From: an uncultured Methylococcaceae bacterium
Lineage (GTDB): Bacteria; Pseudomonadota; Gammaproteobacteria; Methylococcales; Methylomonadaceae
Direction of reading: 5' to 3'
Assembly (NCBI GenBank): GCA_903859415.1
Contig: CAIOMN010000097.1
Span: 1 to 63,887 of the forward strand
DNA: 63,887 nt
The notes beneath the pieces are model-generated. The model was not told where the DNA came from and searched no databases. It was given only the letters and a program-made list of their open reading frames with translations. Of the stretch, positions 57,457 through 63,887 are shown in pieces (within the stretch, counting starts at the first letter, position 1; the number at the start of each line of letters is the position of its first letter). The position numbers were made by a program, and so were the translations under genes.

Positions 57457-58605
57457 TTAGTTAAATAAATCAGTAATCAAATTAACGTTACTATCCGCTG
57501 CGTGGTTTAAGTATGGCAGATTAAAGCCTTGTTCCAGGGTTTTCAGCAAAGAGAAGTGATTATATGGCACTGAACTTTGTAAGCCTTTAGAGCCATAGTT
57601 GCTATCAACGATAGTAACAACCTGGTTAGGTAGTGAGCTATAGTCATTCTCGTCCCATACCACCACGATCACGTTGTTACCTTTTTGCCAAACTGGAGAT
57701 GCTTTGATGTCTGTCACTAATTGTTTCAAAGTCGCATCACCTTGTGCAATGGTGCCCGCATCAGATGAACAACCAGGACCCACTTCACCGGTACCACGGC
57801 CATGTTGATCATGACATTGGTTTGGTGCAATAAAAGAAAAATTTGGTACATTGCCGCTTTTTAGATCAGCATAGAGGCTTTCAAAGCCAACGATGTTATT
57901 TAAGCTGTTAAGCGGGTTAGTACCTGCTTGAATATTAGCAAAATAAGCAAAAGGATTGTGCTTAACTGCATATAAATGAGGCACGCCAGTAACAGGAACA
58001 GGAGTAGCGTTTGTTAACAAACCGTCACTCCAGTTAACATTGTCTGCACCGAAAGCAGGTAAGTTTTCTTGATAAGATTTCCAGCTTTTACCCACTGCAA
58101 CCAATTGGTCGGCAATAGTTATACCCCCTGTTTTAGCTGGGGCTAATGGATAGTTATAAATTGGAGCGGACAGGCTACCTTCGTTACTGGTATCCTTAGC
58201 TGGAGTTGCACCATCCAAACCCGAACCAGCGATTGGGCAGATATTAGGAGCACCTTCGAGAGCTGGCGTGTTTAAAATCAAATTCGATTTACAAGTGGTG
58301 TTATGCCAATCTGGAGAATTATCATTAATCACTCCAAAGTTAGAGCCGCCTACGATTTCCAGATAGTTGGTCAAACTTGGGTGACCAACACCGTAATAGT
58401 TAGTAGCCAAGTTGGCTTCATAGGCATAGGAATTAATGAATGGTGCATCATTATTACCAATAATTTGGTAATAATGATGATTTTCCATAACGATTACAAA
58501 TGCATGATCTAAATGAGGAATCGGTAGTTTGGGATTCACTTGACCGGCGGACGCAACACCATTCAGTAGAGCAGAAACTGCTAAAGTAATAGCTAATTTT
58601 TTCAT
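57457..58605 (-). CDS. Secreted phosphoesterase / acid phosphatase
   Basis: The 382-residue protein starts MKKLAITLAVSALLNGVASA, a clear signal peptide, at the ATG at 58605 behind an AGGAG site (an upstream ATG at 58635 is less likely). The catalytic part shows FVIVMENHHYYQIIG (metal and nucleophile region), GVGHPSLTNYLEIVGGSN and the metal motif VVVWDENDYSS. It belongs to the PF04185 phosphoesterase family, as does the unrelated-looking gene at 5155. It probably hydrolyses phosphate esters in the periplasm or outside the cell. Confidence 0.88.
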   Translation of the reverse strand: MKKLAITLAVSALLNGVASAGQVNPKLPIPHLDHAFVIVMENHHYYQIIGNNDAPFINSYAYEANLATNYYGVGHPSLTNYLEIVGGSNFGVINDNSPDWHNTTCKSNLILNTPALEGAPNICPIAGSGLDGATPAKDTSNEGSLSAPIYNYPLAPAKTGGITIADQLVAVGKSWKSYQENLPAFGADNVNWSDGLLTNATPVPVTGVPHLYAVKHNPFAYFANIQAGTNPLNSLNNIVGFESLYADLKSGNVPNFSFIAPNQCHDQHGRGTGEVGPGCSSDAGTIAQGDATLKQLVTDIKASPVWQKGNNVIVVVWDENDYSSLPNQVVTIVDSNYGSKGLQSSVPYNHFSLLKTLEQGFNLPYLNHAADSNVNLITDLFN

Positions 58606-58944
58606 AATGACTCCTATATAGTAAGTAAAACTCAATGCCTTCTTGAGACTTCTTTCATGGCCTGTGTAGGTCTAGGCTTAGCGGCTTTGCCATACCCAGT
58701 TATTCACTATACTGGTTACATATTAAGTTTTTATGACACTTAAATACTAACTATACTTTATTGAAGAAAAAACCAATGGATGAATACTAATAAGGGAGAA
58801 AATATTTTTAAAAATTAAATTAAATAGTTATATCAATTCTTTGATTAAAGGATTATTGTCTAACTGTAACAACCACAGGCGTTACTGATTTTTGCGACTC
58901 CGGTTATCAAACCTAAAGGCCACTTAAAGGTACATTAACCAGGG
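58606..58944. other. Gene-free region before the tandem repeat
   Basis: AT-rich DNA holding the leader of the phosphoesterase gene. I see no further gene, RNA or recognisable element. Confidence 0.4.
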
Positions 58945-59235
58945 CTTTTAACATTAAAACCCCACTTATTGATATATAAATCGGCGCTATTGATACCTAA
59001 ACCCCGCCTATTGATATCTAAACCGGCCTTATTGATATCTAAAACCCCCGATTTAATACAACAAGCAGACTTTTTGATACTAATCCCCTCCTTTTATGTA
59101 TCAAAAACTCCCGATTTAATACATAAAACCGGGTTATTGATATCATTAACGCTCTTCAAGGTATCAAAAACGCCCTTATTGACGCAACAAATCCCCGTTT
59201 TAATATCCAAAACTACCTTATTAATACCTTAAGCG
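58945..59235. repeat. Degenerate 21-bp tandem repeat, about 13-14 units
   Basis: The stretch is built from units of 21 bases resembling cttattgatatctaaaaccc, with no length change across the array. Read on the plus strand in one frame it stays open and gives heptads such as LLIPKPR, LLISKPA, LLISKTP, DLIQQAD, FYVSKTP, DLIHKTG, FKVSKTP and VLISKTT before a TAA at 59230-59232. There is no ATG, only a TTG at 58969, and no good ribosome-binding site. It may be a non-coding repeat with two-helical-turn spacing or the remains of a heptad-repeat protein. Confidence 0.75.
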
Positions 59236-59393
59236 GCGCTAATACATCGGATAAATACAAACTATTAAGTAGTAACACACATTTTAAATAATTAAACTGG
59301 GTTATATATAGGCTTAAGCCTCATGTAATGGCACAATACCCCCTTATAGCCACTACACACCTCCGCGTAACGCGATAATCTTAAAGGGACAGC

Positions 59394-59540
59394 ATGATAA
59401 CCGGTGAACTCAGAAGCCAAGTTGAAACTGGATTCGCATTTAAAAGCTCAGATTACTCAAGCAATAAAGATGACATTAATTTATGTGGTGGGTTGATTAT
59501 TACTCCATCTGGCATAGAGTGGGACAAATCAAATTATTGA
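59394..59540 (+). pseudogene. Type I restriction-modification remnant (HsdM start fused to HsdS piece)
   Basis: The 48-codon ORF begins MITGELRSQVE, the characteristic first residues of many HsdM methyltransferases, then jumps to TGFAFKSSDYSSNKDD and CGGLIITPSGIEWDK, which resemble a HsdS target-recognition domain. An AAGGGA site precedes the ATG. It looks like the scar of a deleted hsdMS unit. The HsdS part is less certain than the HsdM part. Confidence 0.5.
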
Positions 59541-59565
59541 CGACGTGATAAGCCATGAGCTCATA

Positions 59566-61737
59566 TTAAAAATTTAACGTTAAAGTAGCACGAACCATTC
59601 TCGGTTCAACGGGGTGTTTCATAATACCAGTCTGAGGTGAAGTACCGGCCGGGTAGGCGTATTGATAGGCATAGGCAATATCGTTAGCAGTTGAGTTGAA
59701 AATATTAAAGAGATCGACTTCCAGTTTATAGTCATGCTGTTTATAACCGGCGCCCAAATTGACGATACTGGTATTGCCAGCCCAGTAGGTACCGGATGCA
59801 TCCAACGGTACATCGCCGAAATGCCTCAAACGCAGGGTGCCAAACAAACCATTAGGGGCTACGATGGTCGCACCGGCACTGATAACCCTACCAACCGAGT
59901 TGGGCACATACGCATTAGTTTCTCCGCTTGGGTTTGCAACATAACGGGCAGAAGTTAACGCCAGGTCAGCATCCAGTGTCAGCCAATCGGTAGGCTTGTA
60001 GTAATTAGTCCATTCAATGCCGTAACGTTGAGACTTGCCATTAACAGTCGTTGTGCCATCATCTCCTGAGAACACCAGTTCTTGACTGCTTTGCAGCCAC
60101 CACAGTGCAAGCGTACTGTTCAGCTTAGGGATAAAGTTACTGCGTATTCCGAATTCTGCACCGTGGGTCCCAGCCATCAGCGTTACAGGGCTAATAGCGC
60201 TGCCATCACCGCTAATACGGGAGCCGTCAGCAGGATTCAGTTTAAGCATCGTGCCTCGGGCATCGTTAGAATGGAAGCCTTCACCGACATTAAAGAAATA
60301 TTCGGTATCGTACCAAGGGCCGAGGATAATGCTCAATTTGGGGCTTAGCATTGCCTTTGAGCGATTGCCGGAGTTGACCGCATTGATCAATGGATTATGT
60401 GTTGTGTTATCAAGTTGCGTAACCTCATTATTGATAAAGTCGACCCGTAACCCGGCAATGGTGCGTAACTTGTTCAGCCAATAGGTTTGATTCTTGAAAT
60501 AAATGCCCGCCGAGGTTTCGTTAACATTATTAAGACTGACGGTACTGAGATACTGCCTTTTAATAGTGTTATCTAGCCCTAAGCCCATGATTTGATCGTT
60601 ACGCACCTGCAATCCCAGGGTATTGTCCATGTCAACGTTAAATAAGCGGTTGTTGTGGGTATGTTCGATTGAACTGCCGGTCTGTACCCGATGTTCAAAC
60701 TGGTGTATCTGATCACCGCTAACGGGATTACTTAGATAGCCGGTAAAATTGGAAAACAAATTAACGTCATAGTACAAAGCATAGAGATTGGCCTCATTTT
60801 TCCAGTGATCGCCCTTGTTCCAGAGATGACTTGATAAGCTATAGCGGTTTGTGTTGCCACCGTCGCTTGGGTCCATCGTGCCGTATAGCCCCAGGCTACC
60901 ATTATCAATGGTTGCCTGTGGGATTTGATTGGTTGCGGTCCAACTGTTATTGTAGCCCTTGGCGTTAACGGACAGGCCCCAATTAGCTTCATTCAGGCTA
61001 TAGCGGACCATGCCGTTAAATTTCTTAGAGCTTTCGGGTTGTTGCCAGACACCATTATAAGCATTGAATTCACCCGCATAGAGCAAGTCGCCATGACCCA
61101 CCTTATTGGAATTAGCAACCAGCCCACGGTAATAACCAAACTCACCGCCCGTAAACTTTAAAATACCTTGAGGCAGTTTATCCATCGTAAACATTTTTGA
61201 ATACCCGGCTGCTGAGAAATCGCCGACCTCTGCATAATACGGCCCTTTACCGTATTCAATATGATTGACTAATTCGGGAATAACGCTATTGATATCCATA
61301 TAGCCTTGTCCGTGGGCATGAGTCGGCATATTCATCGGGATGCCATCGACATAAGTGGTAAAGTCTGTGCCATGATCGAGATTGTAACCACGTAAGAAAT
61401 ATTGATTAGCCTTACCAGAGCCACTGTGCTGGGTTGCTAATACTCCAGGTATTACTTCTACCAGTTCGCCGTTACGTGACAGTGGCCGATATTCAAATTG
61501 AGCCTGATCAACTTTGCCTTGTGACGCTGATCCCGTCATACCGAGAAGATTATCTTTTCGTCTATTACTTTTTACAGTTATCTCTTCAAGTTCTATCACA
61601 TCATCGGTATTAACTTTCTGCCTGGATTTTACTGTCGTCTTAGTGACTTCAGGGATGATGACTTCTGTTTCTTGAGCATTGACGTTACTGCCAATAAAAA
61701 AGGCAAAGAAAGCAACGATCAGGATATTTATCTCCAC
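59566..61737 (-). CDS. TonB-dependent outer-membrane receptor
   Basis: The receptor has a plug domain (about residues 40-170 of the mature protein; NQYFLRGYNLDHGTDFTTYVDGIPMNMPTHAHGQG) and a beta-barrel ending in MVRATLTLNF with terminal Phe. A TonB-box-like DDVIELEEITV lies near the N-terminus. I place the start at GTG 61737 (VEINILIVAFFAFFIGSNVNAQ, a signal peptide with no positive n-region). The frame is open to 61896 but that part is a HupE/UreJ remnant. The substrate is unknown; related receptors neighbour HupE/UreJ-type nickel/cobalt permeases. Confidence 0.88.
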   Translation of the reverse strand: MEINILIVAFFAFFIGSNVNAQETEVIIPEVTKTTVKSRQKVNTDDVIELEEITVKSNRRKDNLLGMTGSASQGKVDQAQFEYRPLSRNGELVEVIPGVLATQHSGSGKANQYFLRGYNLDHGTDFTTYVDGIPMNMPTHAHGQGYMDINSVIPELVNHIEYGKGPYYAEVGDFSAAGYSKMFTMDKLPQGILKFTGGEFGYYRGLVANSNKVGHGDLLYAGEFNAYNGVWQQPESSKKFNGMVRYSLNEANWGLSVNAKGYNNSWTATNQIPQATIDNGSLGLYGTMDPSDGGNTNRYSLSSHLWNKGDHWKNEANLYALYYDVNLFSNFTGYLSNPVSGDQIHQFEHRVQTGSSIEHTHNNRLFNVDMDNTLGLQVRNDQIMGLGLDNTIKRQYLSTVSLNNVNETSAGIYFKNQTYWLNKLRTIAGLRVDFINNEVTQLDNTTHNPLINAVNSGNRSKAMLSPKLSIILGPWYDTEYFFNVGEGFHSNDARGTMLKLNPADGSRISGDGSAISPVTLMAGTHGAEFGIRSNFIPKLNSTLALWWLQSSQELVFSGDDGTTTVNGKSQRYGIEWTNYYKPTDWLTLDADLALTSARYVANPSGETNAYVPNSVGRVISAGATIVAPNGLFGTLRLRHFGDVPLDASGTYWAGNTSIVNLGAGYKQHDYKLEVDLFNIFNSTANDIAYAYQYAYPAGTSPQTGIMKHPVEPRMVRATLTLNF

Positions 61738-61883
61738 ACTTGAGATAGCAAAGCTGGCCACACCCACTAGTCCTCCCAAACTCATGACACTCACAAACGT
61801 AAGCGGCAACAGCCAAAAGCTGAACCACGTAGCTGAGCGGCCCAGATACCAACCGCAATCAGGGTTAGAATATGATCCCATCC
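61735..61883 (-). pseudogene. HupE/UreJ family permease remnant
   Basis: Minus-strand translation gives GWDHILTLIAVGIWAAQLRG in one frame, then WLLPLTFVSVMSLGGLVGVA in the frame of the TonB receptor, together matching the core of HupE/UreJ proteins (the GxDHLLAMLAVGLWAAQ and WLLPL-FV-MALGG-LG blocks). A one-base frameshift lies near 61815. The part before GWDH and the last helices are missing. The left edge overlaps the end of the gamma-glutamylcyclotransferase gene. Confidence 0.62.
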
Positions 61884-62284
61884 CTAACAAAATCACCCGA
61901 ACACAACTTTTTCAGCTTATCGGTCGCTCGATTGTAAAGATAAACCCAGGCAAGAATAGTTTCACCACTTTCGAGCCGAATCGGCTGGACTAGTCGAACA
62001 AATTCTGTTGGAGCCTGAAACGCTGGGCCACACTCTTCATAATCATCTAATATCGAGAAAATAGAGTCTGCGGGCTTTATTCCATTTAATTGATAAAGTT
62101 CCCCGTACACCTGATCTGAAGGATTATCAGATGGCACTGCACCCGGGTAATAATCAACTTCATAGAGCTGTCCCTGATATTTTGCATAGCCGACAAAATC
62201 AGCGTGTTGTTCCAAAAAGTGACAAAGCTCATTATCAGAACCACGCTTTAATGTTCCGTATACAAATAAATAATCTGGATTCAT
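61865..62284 (-). CDS. AIG2-like gamma-glutamylcyclotransferase
   Basis: The 139-residue protein has the family start YLFVYGTLKRGSDNELCHFL, GQLYEVDYYPGAV, VYGELYQLNG and the catalytic Glu region LDDYEECGP. Such enzymes cyclise gamma-glutamyl groups to 5-oxoproline, or act on gamma-glutamylamines. It overlaps the upstream CapK-like gene by four bases and is probably co-translated. A combined role in a small biosynthetic or detoxifying pathway is inference. Confidence 0.9.
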   Translation of the reverse strand: MNPDYLFVYGTLKRGSDNELCHFLEQHADFVGYAKYQGQLYEVDYYPGAVPSDNPSDQVYGELYQLNGIKPADSIFSILDDYEECGPAFQAPTEFVRLVQPIRLESGETILAWVYLYNRATDKLKKLCSGDFVRDGIIF

Positions 62285-63789
62285 TTCCTTGTATAGCGAT
62301 GTTTAACACCTTGAGGAAAATACTCAGAATCGGCAAACGGACACAAGGTTATTAAAGGCAGTTGCCGTTCTAGCGGAGTGTAATTAGCAAACTCACTATT
62401 CAAACGTAATAACTGATCTCGAACAGAGATTGCAATAGCTGAAGTTAAAGAGACCTCGACCTTACTATTCGGTAATAACTCCACGATAATGTGTAAATAT
62501 TTATCACCCTTATCATCTTCTTGCGTTTCCAGAACAAACTTACCCGTTACCGACTGAATGATTTCAGCTTGCTCTAGACCCACCGTAACATTTTCTGGAT
62601 AAATATTGGCGCCATAATATGAGACTGTAAAGTCAGCCCGCCCGAACACATACACAAAAGGTAATGTCCGAGGTTTAAAACCCTCAGGCAGGCCCAACTC
62701 ATCAACAGATTTTAACCCCTGTTCAGTCAAAAATGCCCACATCTCATCAAAGCTCAACACGCCCCCTTTGTCGGCAATATGGTATCGCACCAAAGGCACT
62801 GTGTTTTCAGCAGAAACGACCAGCGTGCCTTCGTGGGTTTCAAAAAACCGGCTCACTGGATCATATTGCACCAAGGTAGGTAACCTTGATTCACCAAACA
62901 AAAGCCGCGCAGCTTTGGGATGTTTAGCCAACCAGCGCCGAATAGCAATACTATAAGGTGTCTCGATACCTAAAACTCCCCCATCTGCTGTTCCGTAAAG
63001 TGATGAAGAATCAAAACAGGGGGACTCAGACCCTATCCTTTGCCCTACCAGATTCCGCCATTCTTCACTAAAGACTTCACCGGCAAAGACTAACTTTGTT
63101 TGATATTGAGACCAATCAATGCCCTCAACCAGTCCAGTATCAATGACATCTTTTACAAAAGGAGGATAACCCAATAACACCGTCTGTTCAAAATGAGGCG
63201 ATAACTCACGCACTATCCGAAAGATTTCGGCTTTATTATTTCCGGGTGTTGCCACCATTAATGGATAACCCTTATTGGCTAAATGCCAACAACAGGAAGC
63301 CGTATACAGACCACCGACCCAATTACCTAACGCAAAGCACACCACAGCCAGCGTGCTTCGTTCATGAACATGAAAACTATCATAAAATACCTGTTCAAAG
63401 TAACGGGCAACATCCAGCTCATGTATAAAAGATCGCGGCCAAAACGTAGGGGTGCCCGTCGATCCAGAAGACACAGCGACGCGATCAGCACTGGCTAACG
63501 CGCCGCCTAAACAACGCTGAGGTAACGGATAAGCCTGCATATAATCAAGCTTATTCATTAAAGGGAGTGCCTGAAAAGCTGAAAATGTAGTAACTTCTTC
63601 CGACAGAATACCACGAGCGTCCAAAAACTGTCGATAAGCAGGCACTTCTCTCACACAACGATGAAAGTATGCCAAAACTTTATCTTCTGAATGGATCGCT
63701 TCATGCACTTCCAACACACTATTCAGTGAGGTGGAGATAAAATGAACAAAACTATCAATAGTGGCTTTAGATTTTAACAAGTTAGACAT
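62281..63789 (-). CDS. CapK / phenylacetate-CoA-ligase-like adenylating enzyme
   Basis: The 502-residue protein belongs to the AMP-forming adenylation superfamily in the CapK/coenzyme F390-synthetase branch: the phosphate loop VSSGSTGTPTFWPRS, SLYGTADGGVLGIETP, and YVFGRADFTVSYYGANIYPENV. It probably activates a carboxylic acid as acyl-AMP; the acid is unknown. It forms a two-gene unit with the gamma-glutamylcyclotransferase. The 98 bases upstream to the window end contain no other gene. Confidence 0.85.
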   Translation of the reverse strand: MSNLLKSKATIDSFVHFISTSLNSVLEVHEAIHSEDKVLAYFHRCVREVPAYRQFLDARGILSEEVTTFSAFQALPLMNKLDYMQAYPLPQRCLGGALASADRVAVSSGSTGTPTFWPRSFIHELDVARYFEQVFYDSFHVHERSTLAVVCFALGNWVGGLYTASCCWHLANKGYPLMVATPGNNKAEIFRIVRELSPHFEQTVLLGYPPFVKDVIDTGLVEGIDWSQYQTKLVFAGEVFSEEWRNLVGQRIGSESPCFDSSSLYGTADGGVLGIETPYSIAIRRWLAKHPKAARLLFGESRLPTLVQYDPVSRFFETHEGTLVVSAENTVPLVRYHIADKGGVLSFDEMWAFLTEQGLKSVDELGLPEGFKPRTLPFVYVFGRADFTVSYYGANIYPENVTVGLEQAEIIQSVTGKFVLETQEDDKGDKYLHIIVELLPNSKVEVSLTSAIAISVRDQLLRLNSEFANYTPLERQLPLITLCPFADSEYFPQGVKHRYTRK

Positions 63790-63887
63790 ATAAACCTGCC
63801 TGAAGGGTTAATATCAGTTATCAAACTAATGACTATGAAGCTGCTGCTCCTCATAGTCCCATAAAGTAACAGCCAGTATTAACACGC

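Noticed and set aside
58969-59232. 87-residue heptad-repeat protein as a confident CDS
   Set aside because: Only a TTG start without a ribosome-binding site is available, and an open frame is expected when a 21-base unit lacks stops in that frame. It is kept as a repeat.
58945-59235. CRISPR array
   Set aside because: The units are contiguous and 21 bases long with no unique spacers and no cas genes nearby.

Overview
The window is chromosomal DNA of a moderately AT-rich gammaproteobacterium. The conserved blocks fur/bamE, ratA-rnfH, suhB/trmJ/iscR, lolC-lolD, lptF-lptG, secA and smpB support this. The mix of SulP transporters, a Hyf-like complex and many hybrid kinases fits a Methylococcales methanotroph, but no methane-oxidation gene is present, so the order-level call is inference.

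Bases 1-2447 hold a two-component pair on the minus strand: a methanogen-output-domain (MOD1) protein and a hybrid histidine kinase cut by the window edge. Bases 2.5-14.0 kb form an accessory, defence-rich island. It contains an IS5-type transposase remnant, a RloA-like ATPase with a RloB-like Toprim protein, a phospholipase-C-like phosphoesterase, a lipoprotein/coiled-coil pair and an AIM24-family protein. It also contains a Septu-like PtuA/PtuB pair bracketed by an 85-bp direct repeat, an RHH antitoxin with a broken PIN toxin, a small unrecognised ORF, a UPF0175/DUF3368 toxin-antitoxin pair, and a truncated sacsin-like ATPase ending just before comEC.

Bases 14.0-36 kb are housekeeping: comEC, DUF2062, lolDC, fur, bamE, rnfH, ratA, an NSS symporter, smpB, hopJ-like, pssA, leuA, a family-4 uracil-DNA glycosylase, rimI, suhB, trmJ, iscR-cysteine desulfurase-iscA, secA and lptGF. 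Rho-independent-like hairpins separate three convergent pairs, and an IscR-type operator overlaps the iscR promoter.

Bases 36.2-47.1 kb carry the most notable locus: two tandem SulP anion transporters followed by a compact six-gene complex I/hydrogenase-4-like operon (hyfB, C, E, F, G, I). Its large subunit lacks the NiFe-ligand cysteines and its small subunit keeps the [4Fe-4S] cysteines. No ferredoxin-like subunit, formate dehydrogenase or hydrogenase maturation gene accompanies it. It resembles the energy-converting-hydrogenase-related (Ehr) complexes. I infer that ion translocation could be coupled to anion (bicarbonate or sulfate) transport.

Bases 47.1-63.9 kb hold a cation-diffusion-facilitator transporter, a nearly deleted MFS transporter, two very large hybrid kinases, a VanZ-like protein, a Sel1-repeat protein, a secreted phosphoesterase and a 21-bp-period tandem repeat. 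They also hold an HsdM/HsdS remnant, a TonB-dependent receptor joined to a decayed HupE/UreJ gene, and a CapK-like adenylating enzyme with a gamma-glutamylcyclotransferase. Gene remnants concentrate in the two flanks, which indicates repeated gain and loss there.
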